Shown here piece after piece: positions 31,913 to 39,835 of a stretch of DNA of 64,000 bases; the first letter of the stretch is position 1, and the number at the start of each line of letters is the position of its first letter. The translations under genes were made by a program, and so were the position numbers. The stretch is from Pseudazoarcus pumilus (GTDB lineage: Bacteria; Pseudomonadota; Gammaproteobacteria; Burkholderiales; Rhodocyclaceae), in NCBI RefSeq assembly GCF_002872475.1, contig NZ_CP025682.1:1240001-1304000 (forward strand), written 5' to 3'. The notes below the pieces were generated by a model. That model searched no databases, was not told where the DNA came from, and saw only the letters and a list, made by a program, of their open reading frames with translations.

Positions 31913-33733
31913 TCAGCCGGCCGTCTGCACCAGCTTGAGAATGTCCAGGCCGTAGGCCTCGAGCTTGCGGTCGCCGATGCCCGAGATCGCCGCCAGTTCG
32001 GCCAGCGAGGCGGGGCGCGCGATGGCGATCTCGCGCAGCGTGGCGTCCTGGAAGATCACGTAGGCCGGCACGTTGCGTTCGCGCGCAGTCTCCATGCGCC
32101 ACGCGCGCAACTGGTCGAACAGGGTCTGCGGCACGCCGTGCGGAATGTCTGGCAGGCGGCGCGCGCCGCGGCGCGTGCGTCGGCGCTCGGGCGGGATACG
32201 CATTTCGAAGACGCGCTCGCCGCGCAGCAGTGGGCGTGCTTCATCGGTCAGTACCAGCGCGTTGTGGCGATCGTGGTCCACGGCCAGCAGGCCGCGCGCG
32301 ACGAGTTGGCGGAACAGTGTGCGCCAGGTCTTTTCTTCGAGATCCTCGCCGATGCCGAAGGTGCTGGTCTCATGATGTGCCCATTCGCCGACCTTGTCGG
32401 TGCGCTCGCCGCGCAGCACGTCGATGAGGTGCCCGGCGCCAAAGCGCTGACCGGTGCGGTAGGCGCAGGACAGGGCCTTGCGTGCGGCCTGGGTGGCGTC
32501 CCAGGTGCGCGGCGGATTGAGGCAGTTGTCGCAGTTGCCGCAGTCGGACGAGTCCTCGCCGAAATGCGTGAGCAGGTGGCGACGCCGGCAGCCGACGGTC
32601 TCTACCAGGCCGACCAGCGCGTCGAGGCGTGCGCGGGCGCGGCGCTTGAAGTCCTCGGCACCGTCGGATTCGTCGATCATGCGACGCTGCTGCACCACAT
32701 CCTGCGCACCCCAGGTCATCCACGCTTCGGCCGGCAAGCCGTCGCGCCCGGCACGACCGGTTTCCTGGTAGTACCCCTCGATCGAGCGCGGCAGGTCCAG
32801 ATGCGCGACGAAACGCACATCCGGCTTGTCCACGCCCATGCCGAAGGCGATGGTGGCGACCATCACGATGCCGTCTTCGCGCAGGAAGCGGGTCTGGTTC
32901 TGCGCGCGGATGTCGTTGCCGAGTCCGGCGTGATAGGGCAGGGCCGTGACGCCCTGATCGGCAAGCCAGGCGGCGGTCTCTTCGACCTTGCGTCGTGACA
33001 GGCAATAGACGATGCCGGACTCTCCGGCGTGGTCACGCAGGAAGTGCAGCAGCTGGTTGCGCGGATTGTCCTTGTCTTCGATGCGATAGCGGATGTTGGG
33101 GCGATCGAAACTCGAAACGAAGCGGCGCGCGGATTCGAGGCGCAGGCGCACGACGATCTCCTCGCGCGTCTGCGGATCCGCGGTGGCGGTCAGCGCGATG
33201 CGTGGCACGCCCGCGAAACGCTCGTGCAGTACCGACAACTGCAGGTATTCGGGGCGGAAATCGTGGCCCCATTGCGACACGCAGTGGGCCTCGTCGATCG
33301 CGAACAGGGTGATGCGCCGCTGGTCGCGCAGGCGTTCCAGCAGGCCGAGCGTGCGCGCCGCGAGCAGCCGTTCGGGTGCGACGTAGAGCAGGTCGAGTTC
33401 GCCGGCGAGCAGGGCCTGCGTGATCGTCGCCATTTCTTCGGCAGACTGGCTGGAGTTCAGATAGGCGGCGGCGACGCCGGCCTCGCGCAGTGCGCTGACC
33501 TGATCCTGCATCAGCGCGATCAACGGCGAGACGACGATCGCCGTGCCCTCGCGCAGCAGCGCGGGGATCTGGTAGCACAGCGACTTGCCACCGCCGGTGG
33601 GCATCAGCACGAGGGCGTCGCCGCCGCCCGATACGTGCTCGATGATGGCTTCCTGCTCACCGCGGAAGGCGGCGTAGCCGAAGACGTGCTGGAGCGTGTG
33701 CAGTGCGCTCGGAGTGGAAGTTGCAAGGCTCAT
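31913..33733 (-). CDS. recQ: ATP-dependent DNA helicase RecQ
   Basis: A 606-residue 3'-5' superfamily 2 helicase for recombination and fork repair. In order: Walker A VLMPTGGGKSLCYQ, DEAH-box FAIDEAHCVSQWGHDFRPEY, motif VI FVAHLDLPRSIEGYYQETGRAGRDG, the zinc cysteines (GCRRRHLLTHFGEDSSDCGNCDNC split over the RecQ-Ct region), the RQC winged helix, and a C-terminal HRDC domain (VPAYVIFQDATLREIA with ISGIGDRKLEAYG). The start MSLATSTPSALHTLQHVFGY at 33733 is preferred over a start 17 codons upstream. It is divergent from a small hypothetical gene. Confidence 0.97.
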   Translation of the reverse strand: MSLATSTPSALHTLQHVFGYAAFRGEQEAIIEHVSGGGDALVLMPTGGGKSLCYQIPALLREGTAIVVSPLIALMQDQVSALREAGVAAAYLNSSQSAEEMATITQALLAGELDLLYVAPERLLAARTLGLLERLRDQRRITLFAIDEAHCVSQWGHDFRPEYLQLSVLHERFAGVPRIALTATADPQTREEIVVRLRLESARRFVSSFDRPNIRYRIEDKDNPRNQLLHFLRDHAGESGIVYCLSRRKVEETAAWLADQGVTALPYHAGLGNDIRAQNQTRFLREDGIVMVATIAFGMGVDKPDVRFVAHLDLPRSIEGYYQETGRAGRDGLPAEAWMTWGAQDVVQQRRMIDESDGAEDFKRRARARLDALVGLVETVGCRRRHLLTHFGEDSSDCGNCDNCLNPPRTWDATQAARKALSCAYRTGQRFGAGHLIDVLRGERTDKVGEWAHHETSTFGIGEDLEEKTWRTLFRQLVARGLLAVDHDRHNALVLTDEARPLLRGERVFEMRIPPERRRTRRGARRLPDIPHGVPQTLFDQLRAWRMETARERNVPAYVIFQDATLREIAIARPASLAELAAISGIGDRKLEAYGLDILKLVQTAG

Positions 33734-33787
33734 CGGCGCGATTCTACATCGGGCGTGAGAAACGTCCTCGACGGGTCCAGACATTGG

Positions 33788-33816
33788 TTGACGGGTCGCG
33801 AATCATGTCCGATAGT
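33788..33816 (+). promoter_or_regulatory. Predicted sigma70 promoter of the 91-residue hypothetical gene
   Basis: TTGACG (33788-33793) and GATAGT (33811-33816) are separated by exactly 17 bases, giving a start site about 33823, some 35 bases before the ATG at 33858. It reads away from recQ. Confidence 0.45.
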
Positions 33817-33857
33817 GCCCTCGGCAGTATCTGTCATAGAACAAGTGAATCCGGAGA

Positions 33858-34133
33858 ATGAAACCGAAGACCGACACCTCCGACCTGTACGCCGCCTACC
33901 CTCACCTGCAGAAGATCGACGAAATGTGGGGCACGCCGCAGTGCCGTCACCTGCTGCTCGATCTGCTGAGTGACTCGCGCGACGGGACTCGGCAAGGCTT
34001 TCCGCCAGATCATGCCTCGACCATCTTCCGGTTGCTGCAGGAACATGACGCCGACTACGCCCACCTCGACGACGATCCGATGAGCGTTTCGTGGTGGGAG
34101 CAGAACCCGGGCCATCGTCAGGGTCCGCGCTGA
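33858..34133 (+). CDS. Conserved-looking hypothetical protein, 91 residues
   Basis: I do not recognise this family by name. The product is 91 residues, acidic and soluble-looking: no signal peptide, membrane segment or cysteine cluster. It opens MKPKTDTSDLYAAYPHLQKID, contains the clustered residues WGTPQCRHLLLDLL, and ends DDPMSVSWWEQNPGHRQGPR. A ribosome binding site GGAGA is immediately upstream and a 17-bp-spaced promoter lies 35-70 bases before the start. Codon use looks like its neighbours. It stands alone between divergent recQ and convergent rfaE2, so context gives no functional hint. Confidence 0.75.
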   Translation: MKPKTDTSDLYAAYPHLQKIDEMWGTPQCRHLLLDLLSDSRDGTRQGFPPDHASTIFRLLQEHDADYAHLDDDPMSVSWWEQNPGHRQGPR

Positions 34134-34148
34134 GGTCCGGGCAAGCGC

Positions 34149-34640
34149 TCAGGCCTTCCTGACTTTCTTGAGCAATGCTGTCGTCGAGCGTTCATGCTCG
34201 AAGGCGATCGAATGCACGCTGCCGCCCCAGGAGCGCACCTGCGCTGCGCCGACGATGTTCTCCGGGGACCAGTCCCCGCCCTTGACCAGTCTTTCCGGCC
34301 GGATCTCGTTGATGCGCTCGATCGGCGTGTCCTCGTCGAACCAGGTCACCAGATCGACGCTCGCGAGCGCCGCGATGACCGCCATGCGGTCGGCCAGCGG
34401 GTTGATTGGCCGATCCTCTCCCTTGCCGAGGCGACGCACCGACGCGTCGGTGTTGAGTGCGACGATCAGCGCCGCGCCCAGATCGCGTGCGCGCGCCAGA
34501 TAGGTGACATGCCCGCGATGCAGGAGGTCGAAGCAGCCGTTCGTGAACACGAGTGGTCGGGGCAGCCGCGCGATGCGTGTGCGCAAATCGTCGGGCGGGC
34601 ATATCTTGGATTCGAAGCTCGGGGCTGGGCTCATCGGCAT
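34149..34640 (-). CDS. rfaE2: D-glycero-beta-D-manno-heptose 1-phosphate adenylyltransferase
   Basis: A ~163-residue nucleotidyltransferase (HldE C-terminal domain as a separate protein) that activates heptose-1-P with ATP for the LPS inner core. LVFTNGCFDLLHRGHVTYL carries the HxGH nucleotide-binding motif; LNTDASVRRLGKGEDRPINPLADRM follows. The kinase partner (rfaE1/hldA) is not in the window. Several in-frame starts are close together (34664, 34640, 34634), none with a clear ribosome binding site, so the exact N-terminus is uncertain. Confidence 0.92.
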   Translation of the reverse strand: MPMSPAPSFESKICPPDDLRTRIARLPRPLVFTNGCFDLLHRGHVTYLARARDLGAALIVALNTDASVRRLGKGEDRPINPLADRMAVIAALASVDLVTWFDEDTPIERINEIRPERLVKGGDWSPENIVGAAQVRSWGGSVHSIAFEHERSTTALLKKVRKA

Positions 34641-34674
34641 GCAGGGCGAACGTGGGTCGCCCAAGTGTAGCCGC

Positions 34675-35574
34675 TCAGGGCGTCGCGTGTGCGGCGCGCC
34701 ACTCGCGCAGGGCGTCGACGGCCTCGTCGAGCGTGCGGATCACGCGTACGCCCTCGATGCGCGGCGGCTTGCCCGCGATTCCCGCGCCGCCGGCCCACAG
34801 TTCGATTCCGGCAGGCAGCTGCTGACGTAGTTGCGCCAGCCCGTCGCCGGCCTGGCGCTGCGGATAGGCACTGCTGAACGACAGCGCGACGACGTCGAAA
34901 CGTCCGTCGACGGCCGCGCGGCAGATGTCGCCCGGCGGTGTCTGGGTGCCCAGGGACACGCAGGTCGCCCCCTCGGGCGCGAGCATCGCCTCGACCATCA
35001 GGATGCCCAGGCTGTGCAACTCCTCAGGAAACGTTGTCAGCAGGACGCGCGGCCGTTCGCCCGCGCCCGGATGCGAGCCGATGGCGTTGCGGATCACGTT
35101 CTGCACCTGCTCGGAGTACAGGTGCTCTTCGGGCACTTCGAGTTCACCGCGCATCCACGCCTGCCCGACGGCGGTGTTCAACTCGGCAACGGTGTCCGCG
35201 ACGAAGCGCTGAAGCCCGTGTCTGAGCAGCATCTGCTGCAGCGCCGAACGCAGTTCGATGCTGCGGTGAAGCTTTACCAGTTGCAGGAAATCGGCTTCGC
35301 GCACGGCCGCGATCGGATGGTCTTCGCTCTGCGCTTCGGTCTCCTGCAGTGCATCGAGCAGTTCGCGCGTGCTCGCGCGCACGAGACGCGCGGGTCGCCG
35401 CCCTTGGTCGAGCAGGCGCCGGATGATGCGCAGCTTCTCGACGTCGGCGGGGCTGTACAGGCGGTTGCCGTGCTCGTCGCGGATGGGCGTGGGGAAGCCG
35501 TAGCGGCGTTCCCAGACGCGCAATGTGTCCTTGGCCAGACCGGTATCACGCTCGACCGCGGCGATGTTCAACAT
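34675..35574 (-). CDS. MerR-family B12-dependent light-sensing transcriptional regulator (CarH/LitR-like)
   Basis: A 299-residue regulator with three parts. Residues 1-70 are a MerR winged helix (AAVERDTGLAKDTLRVWERRYGFPTP). Residues ~90-165 are the B12-binding helical bundle containing W140-x9-E150-H151, the adenosylcobalamin-capping motif of CarH. Residues ~174-295 are the Rossmann-like cobalamin domain with the ExHxxG lower-ligand motif EELHSLG (His187). In CarH/LitR the dark AdoCbl-bound tetramer represses, and light breaks the Co-C bond and releases DNA. A start at 35601 (MNKDGRNEV) is possible but lies against an operator-like palindrome. It is divergent from a lipid-modification operon that it probably controls. 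Confidence 0.88.
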   Translation of the reverse strand: MLNIAAVERDTGLAKDTLRVWERRYGFPTPIRDEHGNRLYSPADVEKLRIIRRLLDQGRRPARLVRASTRELLDALQETEAQSEDHPIAAVREADFLQLVKLHRSIELRSALQQMLLRHGLQRFVADTVAELNTAVGQAWMRGELEVPEEHLYSEQVQNVIRNAIGSHPGAGERPRVLLTTFPEELHSLGILMVEAMLAPEGATCVSLGTQTPPGDICRAAVDGRFDVVALSFSSAYPQRQAGDGLAQLRQQLPAGIELWAGGAGIAGKPPRIEGVRVIRTLDEAVDALREWRAAHATP

Positions 35575-35601
35575 GACTTCATTCCGACCGTCTTTATTCA
35601 T

Positions 35602-35616
35602 TTTGTCCTAGACAAA
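35602..35616. promoter_or_regulatory. Operator-like palindrome A (TGTC-N3-GACA)
   Basis: TTTGTC-CTA-GACAAA is a perfect 15-base palindrome with 6-base arms, ending 3 bases before the -35 box of the rightward promoter and lying next to the upstream start option of the MerR gene. It shares TGTC-N3-GACA with two further sites. Confidence 0.6.
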
Positions 35617-35619
35617 GAC

Positions 35620-35648
35620 TTGACTTGTTGTGTCGACGGCTCTATCTT
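35620..35648 (+). promoter_or_regulatory. Predicted sigma70 promoter of the lipid-modification operon
   Basis: TTGACT (35620-35625) and TATCTT (35643-35648) have a 17-base spacer. The start site would be near 35655, giving a leader of about 27 bases before the ATG at 35682. The promoter is bracketed by palindromes A and B, as expected for repression. Confidence 0.65.
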
Positions 35649-35666
35649 AGGCCTGCACCCACATCT

Positions 35667-35677
35667 TGTCTAGGACA
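35667..35677. promoter_or_regulatory. Operator-like palindrome B (TGTC-TAG-GACA)
   Basis: This 11-base palindrome is the reverse complement of the core of site A and is centred 63 bases from it (six helical turns). It overlaps the AGGACAGG ribosome binding region just before the ATG at 35682 and lies about +13 to +23 from the predicted start site, a repressing position. Confidence 0.6.
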
Positions 35678-35681
35678 GGTT

Positions 35682-35957
35682 ATGAACTCAAAGCCTTCAC
35701 AAAGCACATCTAGAATCACGTTGATGGTGGCCATGCTGCTCGCGTCCTGTGCGTTCTTGTTGGTCGGAGAGGGGCGCGCGGAGATGGCCGCTATGCCGGT
35801 TGCTTCGGCGATGCCCTCCGATTCTGTCCAGGACAGACATCATCATGATCCGCTCGATCTGAAGATTTTCGTTCATCGCCATGGCTTGCTGATGCATGCC
35901 CAGGACGGTGCGCCGCAGGGTCGGGCGAATACTGACCTGCAGCGCGTCGGAAGCTGA
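35682..35957 (+). CDS. Small exported or membrane-anchored hypothetical protein, first gene of the lipid operon
   Basis: A 91-residue product of unknown family. The N-terminus has a basic start and one hydrophobic segment (ITLMVAMLLASCAFLLVGEGRAE, about residues 12-34) that could be a signal peptide or anchor, including a cysteine in LLASCAF. The mature part has a histidine-rich stretch, DRHHHDPLDLKIFVHRHGLLMH, which could bind metal. The start has AGGACAGG upstream. The gene ends three bases before the FAD oxidoreductase start, so it is the first cistron of the operon, and it carries palindrome C internally. Confidence 0.7.
   Translation: MNSKPSQSTSRITLMVAMLLASCAFLLVGEGRAEMAAMPVASAMPSDSVQDRHHHDPLDLKIFVHRHGLLMHAQDGAPQGRANTDLQRVGS
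35825..35835. promoter_or_regulatory. Operator-like palindrome C (TGTC-CAG-GACA)
   Basis: A perfect palindrome TGTCC-A-GGACA inside the first gene of the operon, centred 158 bases from site B, close to 15 helical turns. It matches sites A and B in the TGTC-N3-GACA pattern and could permit a DNA loop or auxiliary binding. Confidence 0.45.
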
Positions 35958-35960
35958 GCG

Positions 35961-37316
35961 ATGAACGCTCCGGAAAAGCGGTTCCTTGCGTCCGACGTTC
36001 GTGCGGGCCAGGACGACTCCGCGTCCCGCGGACGGCGCATAGCCGTCGTCGGCGGCGGCATCGCAGGGCTGGCTTCGGCGTGGCTGCTCGCGCGCGAACA
36101 TCGTGTCACGCTGTTCGAGGCCGCAAGCTACGTTGGCGGACACAGCAATACGGTCGACATCGAAGTCGATGGACTTCGTCATCCGGTCGATACCGGGTTT
36201 CTGGTGTTCAACGAACGCACCTATCCCAACCTGTGCGCGCTGTTCTCCGAACTGCGCGTGCCGGTGGCCAAGTCGGAGATGTCCTTCGCGGTGAGCGTCG
36301 ATGCGCCCGATTTCGAGTGGGCGGGCGCAGATCTGGGCACCGTCTTCGCGCAGCGCCGAAATCTGGCGCGCCCGGCCATGTGGCGCATGCTCGCCGACAT
36401 CATTCGATTCAACCGCGCGGCCACGGCGATGGCCACTCATTCGACCGCGCCGCAGATGTCGTTGGGCGACTATCTGAATTCCGAGGGCTACGGCCAGGCA
36501 TTTCGACACTGCTATCTGCTGCCGATGGCGGCGGCGATCTGGTCTTGCCCGACGCGCTCGATGCTCGCCTATCCGCTGGCGACCTTCGTGCGCTTTTGTC
36601 GCAATCACGGATTGTTGCAGGTGTTGGATCGTCCTCAATGGATGACCGTGTGTGGCGGCGCGCGCGAGTACGTGCGACGCATGCTCGCCACGCTCGACGA
36701 TGTGCGCGTGGCCTGTCCGGTCGAGCATGTCGCGCGCGACGCTTCCGGCGCGTGGCTGCGTGCCGGCGGGGCGGCGGAGCGTTTCGACGAGGTGGTATTC
36801 GCCTGCCACAGCGACCAGACGCTGGCGATTCTCGGTGACGGCGTGAGCGAGGACGAGTGCAGCGTGCTCGCCGCCGTGCCCTATCAGCGCAACCGCGCGG
36901 TGCTGCACACCGATCCGGCGCTGTTGCCGCGCAGAAGGGCGGTGTGGTCGGCATGGAACTATCTGTCGGCCGGCGGCAGCGATGAGACGCGGCCGGTGTC
37001 GGTCAGCTATCTCATCAACCGGCTGCAACCGGTGCCGTTCAAGAGTCCGGTGGTGGTCTCGCTCAATCCGTTCCGCGAACCGGACCCGCATCACGTCATC
37101 GCCGAATTCGACTACGCCCACCCGGTCTTCGATCAGGGCGCGATCGACGCGCAGACGCGGCTCGCGAGTCTTCAGGGGCAGCGCCACAGCTGGTTCGCCG
37201 GCGCATGGACGGGCTATGGCTTTCACGAGGACGGGCTGCGCTCGGCGATGCGCGTGGCCGAGGGTCTGGGCGTGTACGCGCCATGGAAAGTCGCGGCGGG
37301 CAGGGTGGCAGCGTGA
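35961..37316 (+). CDS. FAD-dependent oxidoreductase (NAD(P)-binding amine-oxidase-like, COG2907 type)
   Basis: A 451-residue flavoprotein. The dinucleotide-binding motif RIAVVGGGIAGLASAWLLA sits near residue 26, followed by VTLFEAASYVGGHSNTVD and DTGFLVFNERTYPNL. The C-terminal FAD segment HSWFAGAWTGYGFHEDGLRSAM is typical of the amine-oxidase/desaturase superfamily. Relatives travel with DUF1365 and Cfa-like genes in light- or singlet-oxygen-induced clusters, and a flavoprotein of this class acts as fatty acid desaturase in furan fatty acid synthesis; that role here is inference. It overlaps the next gene by four bases. Confidence 0.88.
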   Translation: MNAPEKRFLASDVRAGQDDSASRGRRIAVVGGGIAGLASAWLLAREHRVTLFEAASYVGGHSNTVDIEVDGLRHPVDTGFLVFNERTYPNLCALFSELRVPVAKSEMSFAVSVDAPDFEWAGADLGTVFAQRRNLARPAMWRMLADIIRFNRAATAMATHSTAPQMSLGDYLNSEGYGQAFRHCYLLPMAAAIWSCPTRSMLAYPLATFVRFCRNHGLLQVLDRPQWMTVCGGAREYVRRMLATLDDVRVACPVEHVARDASGAWLRAGGAAERFDEVVFACHSDQTLAILGDGVSEDECSVLAAVPYQRNRAVLHTDPALLPRRRAVWSAWNYLSAGGSDETRPVSVSYLINRLQPVPFKSPVVVSLNPFREPDPHHVIAEFDYAHPVFDQGAIDAQTRLASLQGQRHSWFAGAWTGYGFHEDGLRSAMRVAEGLGVYAPWKVAAGRVAA

Positions 37317-38089
37317 GTGCGACGGCGTTTTGCCCGCAGGCGTGCTTCGGCGCGGTGATGCACGAGCGTCTGACGCCGGCGCACAACCGTTTCACCTATC
37401 GCACGGCCTTTCTGCGTCTGCCCTTGTCGCAACTCGAGGCGCTCGATGTGCCCCTGCTCGGCATCGAGCGCGCCGCACCATTTTCCCTGCGTGCGCGCGA
37501 TCACGGCGCGCGCGACGGCTCGCCGTTGCTGCCGTGGATACGCGCGCTGCTGGCCGATCACGGGCTGACACATGTCACCGGCGGCGAGGTGGTGCTGCAG
37601 ACCATGCCGCGCCAGTTCGGCTACGTGTTCAACCCGGTCAGTTTCTGGTTCTGCCATGACGCGCAGGGACGGTTGCGCGTGGTGCTGGCCGAAGTGGTCA
37701 ATACCTTCGGCGAGCACCACAACTACCTCGTGCATCACGACGACCTGCGTGCGATCGGGCGCGACGACGTGCTGACTGCGCGCAAGGTCTTTCATGTCTC
37801 TCCGTTCATGGGTGTGGATGGCGAATACCGATTCGTCTTCGGCCAGCGCGAGAGCGTGAACTTCGTGAACATCGACTATTGGGTCGACGGTGCGCTGCGC
37901 CTGAGCACGCGCATCGGCGGGCGGGCGCAGCCGCTCGATGCCGTCGCCATGCGCCGCTGGCTCTCGCGCGCGCCGCTGATGACGTTGGGCGTGATCGTGC
38001 GTATCCACTGGCAGGCGCTGCGTTTGTGGTTCAAGCGCGTGCCCTTCTTTCGCAAGCCCCCGTGCCCCCTGGAGGAAACCACCCGATGA
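37313..38089 (+). CDS. DUF1365 domain-containing protein
   Basis: A 258-residue DUF1365 (COG3496) protein. Characteristic parts are CFGAVMHERLTPAHNRFTYR at the N-terminus, FGYVFNPVSFWFCHDAQG in the middle and KVFHVSPFMGVDGEYRF later. A C-terminal amphipathic/hydrophobic stretch (PLMTLGVIVRIHWQALRLWFKRVPF) may bind membrane. The biochemical function is unknown, but the family is almost always encoded between an FAD oxidoreductase and a Cfa-like methyltransferase, as here. GTG start overlapping the previous gene by four bases; ATGA overlap with the next. Confidence 0.9.
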   Translation: MSATAFCPQACFGAVMHERLTPAHNRFTYRTAFLRLPLSQLEALDVPLLGIERAAPFSLRARDHGARDGSPLLPWIRALLADHGLTHVTGGEVVLQTMPRQFGYVFNPVSFWFCHDAQGRLRVVLAEVVNTFGEHHNYLVHHDDLRAIGRDDVLTARKVFHVSPFMGVDGEYRFVFGQRESVNFVNIDYWVDGALRLSTRIGGRAQPLDAVAMRRWLSRAPLMTLGVIVRIHWQALRLWFKRVPFFRKPPCPLEETTR

Positions 38090-39306
38090 GTTCGCAGGAA
38101 CAACTGTTCGACGCCTGTCCGGCGAGCGCGCGCCCCGATCTTTCCCGTGCTGCACGCTTGACGCTGGAACTGCTGCATCGCATCGAAGGTGGGGCGCTGG
38201 CCGTGGAACTGCCCGATGGCGCGGACTTTCGCTGCGGTGACGGGCCCCTCGTCGCACACTGGCGGGTGCGTGACGCGCGCTGTTTCGATGCGGTGCTGGC
38301 ACGCGGCGACATCGGCCTGGGCGAGGCCTACATGCAAGGTTGGTGGGACAGCGAGGAGCCGGCCGCGCTGCTGACGCTGCTCGCACGCAATCGCGAAGTC
38401 CTCGGACGCGCCGTGTACGGACGCATGCTGAGGCTGGCCGCCTATCGCGTGTGGCACTTGTTGCGTGCGAACACGCGGAGCGGATCGCGGCGCAACATCG
38501 AGGCCCATTACGACCTGGGTAACGATTTCTACCGCCTGTGGCTGGACGAGACGATGACCTACTCGTCGGCGCTGTTCGGCGATGCAGGCGAGTCGCTGGC
38601 TGAGGCGCAGCGGCGCAAGTACCGGCGCATTCTCGAGCGTCTCGGCGCGCGGCGCGGGCAGCATATCCTCGAGATCGGCTGCGGCTGGGGTGGCTTCGCC
38701 GAGGTTGCCGCGACCGAGTTCGGTTGCCGCGTGACGGGTTTGACCCTCTCGCCGTCCCAGCTCGAATACGCACGTCGCCGCGCCGAGGAGGGCGGTTTCG
38801 CCGAACTCGCCGGTTTCGAACTGTGTGATTACCGTGACGTACAGGGGCGCTTCGATCACGTCGTGTCGATCGAGATGATCGAGGCGGTCGGTGAGCGCTG
38901 GTGGCCGACCTATTTCGGGCGCATCCGCGAACTGCTCGCTCCCGAGGGACGTTGTGTGATCCAGGCCATCACCATCGATGACGCCCTGTTCGCGCGCTAC
39001 CGCCGCGGCACGGACTTCATTCAGCGCTACATCTTCCCGGGCGGCATGCTCCCCTCGCCGTCGATTGTCGCTCGGCACGCACGTTCGGCCGGTCTCGTGC
39101 CCGACGGAGATCACGCCTTTGGGCGCGACTATGCAACCACGCTGGCGCGTTGGCACGAGACCTTCGTGGCCCGGCAGGCCGAGGTGCGCGCCCAGGGGTT
39201 TCCCGATCGCTTCGCGCGCATGTGGCGTTTCTACCTGGCTTATTGCGAGGCGGGCTTTACCGCAGGAGACATCGATGTCCATCATCTCGAGTTCCGCCGT
39301 GCATAA
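38086..39306 (+). CDS. Cyclopropane-fatty-acyl-phospholipid synthase-like SAM methyltransferase
   Basis: A 406-residue Cfa-family enzyme modifying unsaturated acyl chains in phospholipids. NIEAHYDLGNDFYRLWLDE, the SAM site ILEIGCGWGGFAEVAA and SIEMIEAVGERWWPTYF are conserved. Compared from memory with E. coli Cfa, Glu239 (Glu266 here), Ile268 (Ile295) and Tyr317 (Tyr349) are kept, but the bicarbonate ligands Cys139 and His266 are replaced by Ser161 and Gln293. That suggests methyl transfer other than cyclopropanation, as in UfaM-type enzymes of furan fatty acid synthesis; this is inference. It overlaps the upstream gene by 4 and the downstream gene by 32 bases. Confidence 0.92.
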   Translation: MSSQEQLFDACPASARPDLSRAARLTLELLHRIEGGALAVELPDGADFRCGDGPLVAHWRVRDARCFDAVLARGDIGLGEAYMQGWWDSEEPAALLTLLARNREVLGRAVYGRMLRLAAYRVWHLLRANTRSGSRRNIEAHYDLGNDFYRLWLDETMTYSSALFGDAGESLAEAQRRKYRRILERLGARRGQHILEIGCGWGGFAEVAATEFGCRVTGLTLSPSQLEYARRRAEEGGFAELAGFELCDYRDVQGRFDHVVSIEMIEAVGERWWPTYFGRIRELLAPEGRCVIQAITIDDALFARYRRGTDFIQRYIFPGGMLPSPSIVARHARSAGLVPDGDHAFGRDYATTLARWHETFVARQAEVRAQGFPDRFARMWRFYLAYCEAGFTAGDIDVHHLEFRRA

Positions 39307-39835
39307 GGCCTTGTCTGCGTTCGCGCTGTTGCTGGCCGTGACGTTCGCGGGTGCGTCGACGTGGCAGACGCCGGACCTGCTGGGCGGGCGTGACGCGGGC
39401 TGGCGCATGGTCGGCGAGGGGCAGATGCGCTGGCTGGGGTTTCGCATCTACGACGCATCGCTGTGGGCCACGGACGACGCGGCGCCGACCGACGGGGCGT
39501 TCGCGCTGGAGATTCGCTATCACCGCGATATCGCCTCGACACGGCTGGTCGACACCAGCCTCGACGAGATGCGGCGTCTGGGCGTAGCCGAAGAGTCGAG
39601 GATCGAGGCCTGGCGGGACGATCTCGAGGCGGCTTTTCCGGATGTGGTATCGGGTGACGTGATCGTAGGCGTGCGCGAGGCCGACGGCAGCGCGGTGTTC
39701 TACCACCGCGGCGAGCGCACCGTGCGCATCGAGGACGCCGATTTTGCCGACGCGTTCTTTGCGATCTGGCTTGACGAGCGTACGCGCGAGCCGGGGCTGC
39801 GCGAGGCCTTGCTGGGGCGCGGCGACGATGGCTGA
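39275..39835 (+). CDS. Chalcone isomerase-like periplasmic protein
   Basis: A 186-residue secreted protein of the bacterial chalcone-isomerase-fold family. A signal peptide is evident (AFALLLAVTFAGAS, cleavage about residue 28). GEGQMRWLGFRIYDASLWA, LEIRYHRDIASTRLVDTSLDEM and FFAIWLDERTREPGLREALLG are hallmark segments. Members of this fold bind fatty acids or small lipids in plants and bacteria, so lipid binding in the periplasm is plausible. The start lies 32 bases inside the cfa-like gene, behind GCAGGAGAC, and the end overlaps the transporter gene by eight bases. Confidence 0.85.
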   Translation: MSIISSSAVHKALSAFALLLAVTFAGASTWQTPDLLGGRDAGWRMVGEGQMRWLGFRIYDASLWATDDAAPTDGAFALEIRYHRDIASTRLVDTSLDEMRRLGVAEESRIEAWRDDLEAAFPDVVSGDVIVGVREADGSAVFYHRGERTVRIEDADFADAFFAIWLDERTREPGLREALLGRGDDG

